In this document: piece after piece, positions 47,132-58,518 of the stretch
Numbering within the stretch: the first letter of the stretch is position 1
How the letters are laid out: each line of letters starts with the position of its first letter
Assembly: GCA_021399435.1 (NCBI GenBank)
Contig: JAJTUP010000086.1
Span: 62,001 to 126,000, forward strand
DNA: 64,000 bases
From: Diaporthe sp. PMI_573
Lineage: Eukaryota > Ascomycota > Sordariomycetes > Diaporthales > Diaporthaceae
Direction of reading: 5' to 3'
Position numbers and translations under genes: made by a program
The notes under the pieces: generated by a model
Seen by the model: the letters and a program-made list of their open reading frames with translations, nothing else
Databases searched by the model: none
What the model was told of the DNA's origin: nothing

Positions 47132-48566
47132 GTTGCCTTCCTCGCTTACAACAGTTTCGTCGGTCTTGGTTTCGTGTTCATAAAATCAGTTCTGGCCTGC
47201 GCGCGAGACGAATAGCAACCGAAATACAGAGCTGAAATGATTCCTACGGAGACCTGTCTCAATAATCGACACTTGAAAACTCCGCAACTTGGCCAAGGCT
47301 GGGAGTGTCTAGGGGTATTTCTCTGTGTCAAAGTGTCAAGGAGCCACAGTGTAACGCTCGCCTGAAACCCATGCCGGCAATTGAGTTCAGAAGTGTGTGA
47401 CGCTTTAGTTGTCAAAATTGCTGAGCTCTAAACTCGATGTTTCAGCTCCAGTCATGTTGCACGTACGGGTTAAAGCTTATGAGAAAAATGAATCGGCAAT
47501 TGGATCAAACCACATTTAAACGTTGTTGAGGCCCGCAACAATCGGATCATATGTCGGCATCACGAGCAAATACGTCTGGTCTTGTTCAAGACCCGGCATT
47601 CCAGATTAGCTTCCTATAAATCGGTAGTTCAGGATACACTTGATACCGATAAAGCCCACTGAAAAGAGAACCATCACTTAGATCACATGTTATCCGGGCT
47701 TTAATTGTGCCCACGATAATCATATTATTTGCCGGCAGTAGCATTAGTACATGTATCTGGTCTTGTCCAAGAAACGGCACTTCAGATTATGCTATCCCCT
47801 GAGTCTAGACGAAGTCGCTGTACAAGCTTATTTGAGAGTCTAAAAAACATCGTTGTGACATTCCTTCTCACGTGTCAAGCTGTACCGAGAGTACTGGGCT
47901 TTCTAATGCATGTGCATTTTACTTCGGCTGACGAGGATCTTAATGTTGTATCATTACGTACCATTCTGAGTTTCTAGTAAAATATTTAAACTTTTAGTAC
48001 CGTTATTATATTACAAGTAGTAAAATAGTGGAAATATAGACTTCTATCGTTTATCCTAACGTAAAATATAACATGAGAGATTTATAGAGTAATAAATAAA
48101 GAGTATTTTTCATTCACTTTTATAATTTCCATTTTAAGCTTCTATTCAATATTAAGAGAGACCTTTGTATTAATATTTATGATATAGCATTAATAGACTT
48201 ATTACTCTACCCTTCAAATACATATCTCTTGGCTTAATTCATATATGCGTGATTGGTTCAATTATACAGACAATGGTTTAAACTCGCATTGCTTGTTGAT
48301 CAGAGCGTGTGGCAATGCTGCCGCACAACAAAGTTTAGGACTCTATCGAATGATTGCATTGATGTGTTCCCTTTCTCTCACGCTTTCCCTATTATGACAT
48401 GTTGCGAACGAAAGGATCGCCAGTACGCTATCAGTCACCGAGCAATTGGACTTGCACCGGACCAGGAGTCCCAGATTTCTATGATACTCTCCCCACAAAG
48501 CTATCCACAGCCCATCATTCGACTGAGAAAGATCTAATCTTACAAATTAATCATATCAAGCCAAGC
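47132..48566. promoter_or_regulatory. Shared promoter: prenyltransferase / ABC exporter
   Basis: A 1.4-kb head-to-head spacer with CGGCAATT at 47375-47382 and 47494-47501, TCGGTAGTT at 47621-47629 and an AT-rich stretch at about 47985-48250. It also holds an internal imperfect duplication, listed next. Confidence 0.45.
47540..47795. repeat. Imperfect direct repeat pair in a promoter
   Basis: Two related segments of about 75 bp, roughly 47540-47613 and 47716-47795. The best-matched part is 34 bp (47575-47608 versus 47756-47789). Both begin TCTGGTCTTGT and end CAGATTA, with six mismatches between. Confidence 0.65.
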
Positions 48567-51500
48567 ATGGTATCTATCGAGAAATATGTAGACCAAAAAG
48601 TCGAGTTCGACGGCCAGGCAGATAAAGGAAAGGGTGTTCTCCTCCAGGTAAGAACTCTCTGTGATCATGATGTAACCTTCAAAGCTGTTTGGTGTCTGAT
48701 TCATGTTTAAACTGCATAGGTGTTTGCCTGTGCTGGCAAGATTGACCTGGCCTTGTTCTTTATGGCCTCGCTCGCGGCTGTTGTTCAAGGAGCTCTGGCT
48801 CCCCTAATGGTACGCTTCACAGACGAAAGAAAGTCCGTTCAATTGCTAGGTACACTTCAATACTAATCGTGATGCCGTATTCTAGACTATTATTTATGGG
48901 TCAACCACGAATGACTTTGTCAATGTGCAGTCCGGCAGACTTTCAATCGGGGACTTTATGAGCCATCTTCGGCAAGCCACACTCGAAATGATCTACCTTG
49001 CTATCGCTGAAGCAGTCATGAGCTATGCCTTGTGGATGGGCTTTACGATCGCAGGGGAAACAGTGACTAGAAACATTCGGTCAGTATTACTCCGTACTCC
49101 GTGCACACATTCAACAACTGAATTCGTGGTTTAGCGAGAGCTTCCTGAATTCTATGCTCGCACAGGGCGTCGCCGGCCTGAACGAGACGGGCTCAGGCCA
49201 AGTCCTGACCCGTATAGGGGCTGACGCCGACTTGGTCCAAGACGCGTTCTCCAGCAAGCTTGGGCGCGTCATGGGGGCAATCTCGGGCGTGGTTACCGCT
49301 TTCTGCATCGCATACACGAGGAATTGGAGACTAGCTCTGATAATGAGCAGCGGGCTGCTGGCATTCGGGCTGATCGGCGCGATCTTTGGTGGCATCACCA
49401 AAAAGCAAACCGACATGGCTTTGGCTTCTCAAGAAGAGGCCTCGACTGTGGCGCAAGAGAGTCTCGGGGCCATGTCCTGCATCATGGCCAACTCGGCACA
49501 GGGCAAAATAGAGCGCAAATACAAAGCCAAGTTGGATGCGGGACGAGATTTCGCTGTCATGGGTAGGACACTGGGGGAAGCCATGATGGCCGCTATGGGA
49601 TGCATTGCAAGCCTACTATTTGCTCTGGCATTCTGGCAAGGCTCTCGATACTTCGTGGCCGGAAACGCCAATCCCGGAGACATCATGACAATTCTCCTAT
49701 GTAAGTGATTACATGGGTAAATTTTGCTTGCCCCCCACCGCTCCACACTCCAGCAAGATCTTTCGTTTCTTCCTTTCATCCTTTCGCTTCCCTAATATTC
49801 TTCCCAGTCATATTTTTGTGGCTTGGAGGAAGACTGACACTGTTATGTGATTACAGCCATTCTCTTAGGTACCGGAAACTTGGGGATGATCGCTCCTCAC
49901 ATTCAAGCATTGGTCACTGGCACAGCTGGAGCGAAGAGGATCTTTGACGCTACGCACCAGTCGACCTCCATCAACTCGGCTTCTGATATGGGAGACAAGC
50001 CGAAGGATATACGGGGATTGATCACCTTTAACAGTGTGCAATTTGCATATCCGTCACGGCCAGAGAACATCGTCTTCAACGGACTCGATCTCGAAATACA
50101 GGCCGGGAAAACCACTGCATTTGTGGGCGCATCTGGATGTGGCAAGTCCACTATTGTGAAGTTGGTGCAACGCTTCTATGATCCTACTTCGGGTGTCATT
50201 GAGCTAGACCACGTACCACTCAAGCAGCTTAGTCTCCGGTGGCTTCGACAGCAGATGTCTGTCGTTGGCCAAGAGCCTGATCTCTTCAACGCCACAATCC
50301 ACGAGAATATTGCTCATGGTCTAAAAAAGACCAGAGTGGAATATAGCGAGCAAGAAGAGCAAGCTCTTGTAGCTCAGGCAGCCAAGACAGCGAACGCTCA
50401 TGACTTCATCACGCTGCAGCCCAAGGGTTATGACACTATGGTTGGCGAGCGTGGCGGTCTTCTCTCAGGTAGACCTTCGGCAGCTTTGTTTACTTGTTGT
50501 GCTTTGCAGTATTTGCTGACAACCGTTGTATCCATTCAGGTGGCCAACGACAGCGCATCGCCATAGCAAGGGCCTTGGTATCGGATCCCAAAATTCTTCT
50601 CTTGGACGAAGCCACGTCAGCCCTCGACACTGTCTCCGAGAATCTCATTCAAACCGCGCTCGTTGCAGCCCGAAGAAATAGGACCGTTATAATCATCGCG
50701 CACAGGCTATCCACAATTATAGACGCAGACCGCATCGTGGTCCTAGACAAGCATGGGATCGCAGAACAGGGTACATACAACCAGCTCCTTACTATGCGTG
50801 AGGCCTTCTACAGCCTCATCCGATCCCAGAATGTCCAGGCAAGATCAAGAGAGCCGAGGTTTCCAGACGCTGGCGAAGACTCGCTCTTTCCTGGATCCAC
50901 CTATGATATCCGTGCCGCTCAAGGCGATGGTCCCTTGGTGCCCGGCATTCCACTTCAGGTCAGCCCATCCGCAGAGCCTTTGGTAGAAGCGGGGGCAGCG
51001 CAATCACAGGCGCTCGAGTACCGATTTACAATCATGGACGTAATCCGATTCCTGGGCTCTTTCAACTCTCAGTCACTACTTGTTGGGCCACTTGGGTTTT
51101 TGTGGGCGATTGTAGCGGGCTGCTGTTCGACAGTGCAATCATATCTTTTGGCTCAGGCAAGTCAGGCAGATGACATTCGATTGACCCATTTCTGCCTGTC
51201 TTTCTCGCAGGGGCGGACCAGCTAACATTGAGCTTACCTCACCTTAGGCTATTACTCAATTCGGCGCAGGCTCGGCTGATGCGCAAGAATTCTTGCAAGG
51301 CATGGACATGTGGACAGTGAGCTTGATAGTTCTCTCCCTTTTCCAGTGCGTGGCATCGATACTACGCGGCTCAATCCTGGCTCTCGTCACGGAGCGCTTC
51401 ATACTGAGGTCCAGGAAGGCCTCATTCAGTGGCATCATGCGCCAGGACATGGCATTCTTCGACGCCAACGCCAGCGCTTCCCTCGCGTCCCTCCTTTCCC

Positions 51501-52882
51501 TACAAGCTTCTGAATTGAATGGCGTGGGCGCGTCGCTGTTTGGGACTTTCGTGACGGCAATCGTTGGCCTGCTATCCGCCATCGCACTATCAATAGCGAT
51601 CAACTGGAGACTCGGGCTTGTCTACGCAGCCGTAGCCCCTGCTTTGTTGGTATCCGGATATCTCCAGGGCGTGTTTGCCAGCAGAAGAGAAACCCACTCG
51701 AGGAAGAGTTATGAGCAAGCTATCAGCTTCGCCAGTGAGGCTATCGAGTGCGTCGCTACAGTGGCTTCATTCACTCTCGAGCCTTACGTCCGGGACAAGT
51801 TTCACAAGCTCCTCGCAGACCAAGGGCGGCGGAACATGAGGTCGGCGTGGTTAGCTTGTGGTCTATACGCTATTTCTCAGTCCACCCAATACTTCTCTCT
51901 CGCCGGGGGATTTTATTATGGCGGCTGGCTGGTTGCACACCACCAAGCCAACATGCTCGAGTTTTTCATCTGTTTTACTGCTATCATTAGTACCGCCCAG
52001 GTTACCGGAGCCTCCTTTGGTTTCTTGCCTGACGTTCACAAGGGTGTCAGGGCCATTCGCAATATTTTAGGTTTGTTGTCACTGGCTCCCGCTATCGATA
52101 TCTCTAGCGATCAAGGCTTTACCGTCCAGGTTTCAGATGGCAATATAGCGATGGAAATGGTAACCTTCAAGCATCCAACGCGACCAGAGACTAGTCCAAG
52201 TACTCTGAGTAATGTCAGCCTCGAAGGAGGCCGAGGTCAATTTATCGCGATTGTGGGCCCAAGCGGAAGTGGAAAATCCTCAATCCTGTCACTTATGGAG
52301 CGATTCTACGATCCTCAGGAAGGAAAGGTGTTGCATGAGGGTGTTGACATAAGGAGCCTTCACCTGAAATCCATGCGCAGACGTATGGGATTTATTACGC
52401 AGGAGACGGCCTTGTTCTCGGGCACGATACGCGAAAATATCATGCTCGCATCGCCTAAGCCTTCCTCTATATCAGAGAAATGTCTCTGGGAGGCCATCAG
52501 GGCAGCCGCTCTCACCGACCTTGTGCAATCTCTTCCGCAAGGACTGGAAACAATTATCGGTTACCGCGGTCTCTCCCTGTCGGGAGGTCAAAGACAGCGA
52601 ATCGCTATTGCTCGCGCGCTGCTCAACAACCCCAGTGTCTTGCTGCTCGACGAAGCCACATCCGCTTTGGATTCAAACTCGGAACAACTCGTCCAGGACG
52701 CTATTATTGACGCAGCTCAAGGTCGCACCACGATAGCCGTAGCCCAGCGGCTGAGCACAATCCAGGACGCGGACTGCATCTACGTGATCGATGGGGGCGA
52801 GATTGCGGAGGCCGGAACTCATGACCAGCTGGTGTCCAAAGACGGATTGTATGCCTACATGCTCAACGTCCAGGGCCACTAG
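48567..52882 (+). CDS. ABC multidrug/metabolite exporter (full-size ABCB type)
   Basis: A 1264-residue transporter with layout TMD1-NBD1-TMD2-NBD2. Seven exons: 48567-48647, 48720-48809, 48886-49079, 49135-49700, 49857-50468, 50540-51156 and 51248-52882. The last intron has a GC donor (CAG then GCAAGT). NBD1: Walker [10 protein letters not shown], signature [15 protein letters not shown], Walker [16 protein letters not shown]2: [36 protein letters not shown]. Both sites look intact. Six-helix membrane domains precede each NBD. ABCB proteins in fungal clusters usually export the product and protect the producer, and that is the inferred role. The start at 48567 is the Met that opens the first exon. 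Confidence 0.93.
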
Positions 52883-53708
52883 CCTCAGTATACCAATATG
52901 GTCCAGATAGATGGTCTAGTAAGCTATCTTATTACACAGGCGGAAGGAAAGGAAGCCAAGTAAGTACACGGCGAGGGTAGCACCAATCAAGTTCGGCCAC
53001 AAACTGATGCTAGCCCATTTCCGTGTGACCGTAAGTAACCCGCCACAACGGATGAGGTACTTGTGCATGATGCAGGGCGGGCCGAGCCATCTTGAAAAGC
53101 TTGTGTAGATTTGTTCCAACAGGGAACACTTAACGATCAGTGTAGCTGCTTGAAAGCATGCACTCCGAAAGTAGTACCGGGTAGCCCGACCACGGCCAAA
53201 GAAGATGGCTCGGCTCACATTACGGTTGGAACATGATGAGGGAGAAATGACCTTGGCAAGCCTGGGTTGGCATCGCATATTGAGTGGGCCGACAGGGGAC
53301 ATCAGCTGGCCATGAAGCTTGTTTCCCACATGGATGACGAGTTCGCTGCGGCAAGTTCACACAAGCTCCGCCCCAAGCTCAAAATGCGAGTGGGTCAGTG
53401 CCGACAGGTAGTGCCGAATTACTCGAGCGTCTCCGTCTACCGGGCGAGCAAACATTGGCCCCATCAGACCACTGCTAATTCTGGCGCCACGGGCCGGTGG
53501 GGGGCACCTGGGTGCGGGAGGCGCAATGCAGCATGCCTGCGTCGTCAGCTGGCTGACTCGGATGAAGACGCGGCCGTTTCGGGGATCTCTTAGACGGGAG
53601 CGGTGAATTTCCTCGAGCAAAAAGTCTTACGCAGAGAGAGAAAACAAATCCTCAACCTCCCTCCTCACCTTTATCACGACTATTGCTGATGTATCTCAAG
53701 ATCGCGCC
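52883..53708. other. Intergenic, right border of the cluster
   Basis: No family-like gene. A minus frame at 52916-53329 (137 codons) has a hydrophobic end but no recognisable domain. Confidence 0.5.
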
Positions 53709-55256
53709 ATGTTGTTCAAGGCTGTTCGTTTCTCCAAAACAGCATTGGTAGCGCAATACCTTTTGACAATCGTAGTGTTATCTTTCTTGTGGACGTCTTT
53801 CGGGTCCATCCACGGCCTTGGCGTCTCCACCACCCGGACACTGCTTACCACTGCGCCGGATACCGCACCTCGCCCACCTCCGGCCGTCCCGGAAAATCCC
53901 ACCCAAGTCTCTGAAGCAGAGGCCGGCCTCATCGAACTCGCGGCTCAATTCTTCATCGACTACCCCTTGCAGAAGCCCTATACGAAAAGATTCGGAGAGC
54001 TCGGCGGCAGACTACAGGTCCTGCGAAAATGGGTACAGTTGAGCGAGGAAGCAGGTCCAGGCTCGCAAACGGACCGGGTGAAAGATGCGACTGAGGCGGT
54101 CATCGCGTCCGAGTTTCCCTTCCTCGTGAAGAACTCGGCCTCCACCACACCATTGGCCGAATTGAGGCAGAGGTTCACGGAACCACGAGGAATTGTCATT
54201 CCCACGGGCAACAAGACATTCCGGTTTGCCTGCCACTTGATTGTCGGTCTTCGCCGGGTCTTCAAGACGACACTTCCCATTCAGATTGTCTACGCCGGAG
54301 ACAATGACCTCCCGAAGTCGAAACGAGATGCATTGGCATCACTGGCTGGCCCTCGTACCGATATGGAGGAGGCCGAGCTCGGGGATATCAGCTTCCTCGA
54401 TGTGACAGAGGTCTTCGACGACAGCACTCTGAAGTTGACGTACGGAGGGTGGGCCATCAAAGTCTTTGCTGCACTAGCAAGCAAATTCACCGAGGTCATC
54501 CTCCTGGACGCCGATGCGGTATTCTTGCAGGATCCCATCTCGCTACTGAAGCAAAAGGCCTACCAGAATAACGGCGCTCTGTTCTTCCACGATAGGCTAC
54601 TGTGGCAGTATGACTTCAAAGAAAGGCACCAATGGTGGCACTCCCAGGTCATCCGCGAGGGCCCCAATCTCAACAAAAGCCTCGTCTGGACCGAAACCTA
54701 TGCAGAAGAACAGGACTCAGGAGTAGTCGTGGTGGACAAGTCTCGCTTGGACGTGGTGCTCGGGCTCCTCCATGTGGCCTGGCAAAACACAAGAGATGTG
54801 AGGGAAGAGACGACGTACAAGATGACATACGGCGACAAGGAGGCGTGGTGGTTCGGGTTCGAACTGGCGAATGCTACTTACGCATTCGAGAAACACTACG
54901 GCGGCATCGTGGGATGGGGAAGAGACGATGCGCGCCTCACACCCACGGTGAATACCACCACGCCGCTCGCACAGCCCGCCAAGGTCTGTAGTTTTGTCAT
55001 CTCCCACGTCGACGAGTCAGACAAGCTCCTCTGGTACAACGGGGGCCTCCTCAAGAACAAAATCACCAACAAGAGGGAGTTCGAGGTGCCAACACACTGG
55101 ATGATGGATGCCGAGTGGGAGAAAGGGGCGAACAAGCCTGATATGTCTTGCATGAAACATGGGATCGCGATGGAGCTTACGGGCGCTGAGAAGGAGATAC
55201 TCAAGCGGTCTATAGAAGAGGCTCAAGACGTAGACAGCGAATTGAATTTGGTTTGA
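53709..55256 (+). CDS. Alpha-1,3-mannosyltransferase-like (MNN1 family, GT71)
   Basis: Type II Golgi membrane glycosyltransferase, 515 residues, single exon. A short cytosolic N-terminus is followed by one membrane anchor (YLLTIVVLSFLWTSF), a Pro-rich stem, and the catalytic domain. Family motifs: GIVIPTGNKTFRFACHLI, IQIVYAGDNDLP, and the DxD-type metal site in VILLDADAVFLQDP. Then come NGALFFHDRLLWQ, QDSGVVVVDKSR and YGDKEAWWFGFELA. Mnn1-type enzymes add terminal alpha-1,3-mannose to N- or O-glycans. Acceptor and linkage are inferred from the family. Together with the GH76 and GMPPA-like genes it makes three mannan-related genes in the window, though they are not close together. Confidence 0.9.
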   Translation: MLFKAVRFSKTALVAQYLLTIVVLSFLWTSFGSIHGLGVSTTRTLLTTAPDTAPRPPPAVPENPTQVSEAEAGLIELAAQFFIDYPLQKPYTKRFGELGGRLQVLRKWVQLSEEAGPGSQTDRVKDATEAVIASEFPFLVKNSASTTPLAELRQRFTEPRGIVIPTGNKTFRFACHLIVGLRRVFKTTLPIQIVYAGDNDLPKSKRDALASLAGPRTDMEEAELGDISFLDVTEVFDDSTLKLTYGGWAIKVFAALASKFTEVILLDADAVFLQDPISLLKQKAYQNNGALFFHDRLLWQYDFKERHQWWHSQVIREGPNLNKSLVWTETYAEEQDSGVVVVDKSRLDVVLGLLHVAWQNTRDVREETTYKMTYGDKEAWWFGFELANATYAFEKHYGGIVGWGRDDARLTPTVNTTTPLAQPAKVCSFVISHVDESDKLLWYNGGLLKNKITNKREFEVPTHWMMDAEWEKGANKPDMSCMKHGIAMELTGAEKEILKRSIEEAQDVDSELNLV

Positions 55257-56389
55257 ATTCCTTTTTTGGTAGCGTTCGAAGGATACATCATGAGATGTGC
55301 CCGACGTATCTCAACTACTTCACATCACTATCTGTCCAGGAACACGAGTGACGACCAATGCCCCGAAAGAAAGATTATCCTAACGACAAGCATATCACCT
55401 CGTGCTTGATAATAATCTCTTCGAAACACAAGACTAGCAATAGCTTCTCCAGCCTGTCATTACATTTTGGGTGGCGCCAGGGGACTAGATAAGGGGCTTT
55501 CGACTATTATGAAATTATTTCGTTAACCTTTCCAAGCAATGCGGTGAATACCTCGCACGCGTGGTCCTGCGGTAAGTAGGGTTAAATAACAGCGTCAGCC
55601 AAGACATGGGCATTACTACAGCCTACCATATGCTATATCGCTACATTAGCTATAGCAGCTGATAGCCAAGATTAGGACGATAGATAACCGAAGGGCCACA
55701 ACGCCGCCCGAGCCGAGCAATCTGTTGGGTTGAGGGCTCTTGGTCTTAACCCTTTGAAATTCAGAAACGAAGAGTAACGCGAGATCATGGTCTACATCGC
55801 AATCCAACGCTTGTCGCCATTTCTTCTCCTCGGAACGATTGCCCTTTGCGTCATGGTAGAAATATTCCCCATCCAGCTCTCAACACCGCAGTTACCAGCT
55901 GCCTAATGGGGAATGGTGAGATTCGATGTGCCCGGATGTTCCCCTCACCAATTCCTTGTCTATGATCCCATTACAAGCCCGGCACTGCAGCGTGAGGAAC
56001 CTAAGAACTGTCGATCCTGCCGGCCGGACCCATCCAGCCGGGCTGCCGGGAGGGCCGGGGTGCATACAATCTATCCATCACCTTCAAAGTTGTGCTGAAT
56101 ACCAGGTCTCTATAGCACCTGAGCACTAAGGTAGCGTTATCCGTGTGCCCCTGATTGTTGCCTCTTATCCCTGCTGCTGCTGCTTTGCACGTGGTGGTGA
56201 GATTGGGATATGCATGTAGTATATAAGACGCTGCCATTTCCACACCACGGCCATCTACACGGTCGTGGTGGCATCCATCTTGGCGAAGACAACCTGCCGT
56301 GCCCCCCCTTGGCCCCTGGACGCTGTAGACTCCAAAGAACGAACGTGCAGGTCTCAACCGGCAGTTGGATACTCTTGCGGTCTCTCACA
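55257..56389. other. Intergenic
   Basis: Spacer between the mannosyltransferase and the amidase. No gene is seen. A TATA-like TAGTATATAAGAC lies near 56217-56229, about 165 bp before the amidase ATG. Confidence 0.45.
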
Positions 56390-58210
56390 ATGGTGTCTTT
56401 CTACCTGATGGGCCTCTGTGCCATCCAATGGCTGCTGCTTGCCCCTCTGGCAGAGAGCCGCAACGTGGTTGTGCGCAAAGAAGGTGATGGCAGTCTGGAT
56501 GTCGCAACGTTCCAATGCCAAGAGCTAACAAAATCTCCAGCTGCTACACGCAAATCAGGGTCCTACGCGATCCCCTCTCTCATCGATGCAACCGTTGATG
56601 AGCTTGCAGAAGGCCTCGACAGCGGCGCCTTCACCAGCGTCGACCTTGTCAACGCGTACATTGCCAGGATCTTGGAGGTCAACAGCACCCTCCACGCAGT
56701 CACCGAGATCAACCCCGACGCCGTCGCCATCGCGGAGCAGCTCGACAGCGAGCGCAAGGACGGCACGTCCAGGGGTCCGCTGCACGGGATTCCCATCCTG
56801 ATCAAGAACAACATCGCCACGGCCGACCAGATGAACAACACGGCGGGCTCATGGTCCCTCGTCGGCGCAAAGGTACCCCGCGACTCACAGGTCGCCAGGA
56901 AGCTGCGCGAGGCCGGCGTGGTCATCCTCGGCAAGACGAACCTGAGCCAGTGGGCGAATTATCGATCCGACAACTCGACCAATGGCTGGAGCGCCTACGG
57001 CGGGCAGGTGTATGCTGCCTTTTATCCCAATCAGGATCCAAGTGGGAGTTCCAGTGGGAGCGGCGTGGCCTCTTCGATCGGTCTCGCGCTCGCGAGCCTC
57101 GGCACCGAGACGGACGGGTCGATCGTTTCGCCCTCGGACGTGAACAACCTTGTCGGGATCAAGCCAACGGTGGGACTGACCTCGCGCAACTTGGTCATCC
57201 CCATCTCAGAGCACCAGGACACGGTTGGGCCTATGGCACGAACCGTCAAGGACGCAGCTTACATACTCTCTGCCATTGCCGGCGAAGACCCATACGATAA
57301 TTACACGTCCGCCATCCCGTTCAAGAACGGCACTCTCCCGGACTACGTCAAGGCGTGTAAAGAAGGGTCCCTCGCCGGCGCGCGCATAGGCGTTGCTCGG
57401 AACCTGATGGATGCATCCTACGGCGTCGACACGATAGCCAACGCCAGCTCCAGCGCCGACCTCGCAGCTTTCCAGGCCGCCCTAGACGTCCTCCGCGGCG
57501 CGGGCGCAACCGTCGTCGAGGGCGCCAACTTCACCGCCGTAGAGCAGTGGTTCAACGACTCGAGCTCAGAGACCATCGGCCTCGACGCGGACTTCATCGT
57601 AAACCTCGTGTCGTACCTCGACGAGCTCACAGAGAACCCGAACGACATCACCGACCTCGCGGCCGAGACGGACTTCACCCACGGCTTCCCCGCCGAGGAC
57701 TGGCCGGACCGGGACACGGCGATCTGGGACGACGCCCTCGCCCGCGGCTTCAACAACACCAGCCCTCAGTTCTGGGAGGCCCACCTCAAGAACCTCGCGG
57801 TAGGCGGGCCTGGCGGCATCCTCGGGGCGCTCGAGAGGGATAACCTGGATGCGGTGGTCTCGTTGACATCCGTCTCGTCATCGTTCCCGGCTCTGGTGGG
57901 CAGTCCCATCATCTCCGTTCCCCTTGGGTTCTTCCCGAATGGGACGCGCGTGGTGCCGTCCCGGAGGGAACTGACCGCCACTGCGCCCGGCATACCGTAG
58001 GTGTCCCCATCGTTTCTTGTCTCAACCGTGGTGATCAAGCGCTGACAAACGGCTATTCACAGCTTCGGAATTGCCTTCATGGGTGCGAGGTTTAGCGAGG
58101 AGAAACTCATTGGGCTCGCCTATGATTTCGAGCAGAGGACGCTTGCGCAGCAAAAAGGAGCGCCTTATCTTGTCCCTACGACTGAGCTTGCTGATGTTAT
58201 CTCCGCCTAA
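56390..58210 (+). CDS. Secreted amidase (amidase signature family)
   Basis: A 584-residue amidase in two exons (56390-57996 and 58063-58210). A signal peptide (FYLMGLCAIQWLLLAPLAES) and several Asn-Xaa-Ser/Thr sites point to secretion. The Ser-Ser-Lys triad of the family is visible: Lys in GIPILIKNNIATAD, the Gly/Ser-rich strand DPSGSSSGSGVASSIGL, and the nucleophile region GTETDGSIVSPSDVNN. The second exon supplies the C-terminal FGIAFMGARFSEEKL, usual for the family and missing if the intron is not removed. Substrates in this family range from simple amides to peptide amides; nothing here fixes one. The longer frame to 56210 would bury the signal peptide. Confidence 0.9.
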
Positions 58211-58421
58211 ATCATTGTCGGCACCGATCTCGAGGTCATGCATATATATGTACTTGCAGTAGGAATTAATGATGCTGTCCATCAGGAAATGATTCGCAGT
58301 CTAGCAGTGCCTACGACGGAAGACAGAAATCTCAGGCTGGAGGCTGCATATTCCACATGCGTGGCAAAAGGAGACATGGATCAAAAAGAAATTATTACAA
58401 TATAGGAAATAGGAAAAAAGA

Positions 58422-58518
58422 TGTCTGCCCCATGAATCGAACATGGGTTTCTTCGGACCGTATGAGTTCCTCGGGAGAAGACCACAACGAAGTGTACTGA
58501 CCACTATACTAGGCAGAC
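58422..58518 (-). tRNA. tRNA-His (GTG) with an intron
   Basis: Read on the minus strand, the acceptor arms GTCTGCC and GGCAGAC pair fully. The D-arm contains the A-box TAGTATAGTGGTC, and the T-arm CCATG-TTCGATT-CATGG contains the B-box. The anticodon stem is CTTCG/CGAAG with loop TTGTGG and anticodon GTG. About 24 extra bases directly after the anticodon loop's 5' part form the intron, in the canonical position. A T-run follows (58414-58419 on the complement), which suits RNA polymerase III termination. The discriminator base is A. Confidence 0.9.

Noticed and set aside
52916..53329. 137-codon minus frame after the ABC exporter
   Set aside because: Hydrophobic tail only, no domain, signal or splice support; judged chance.
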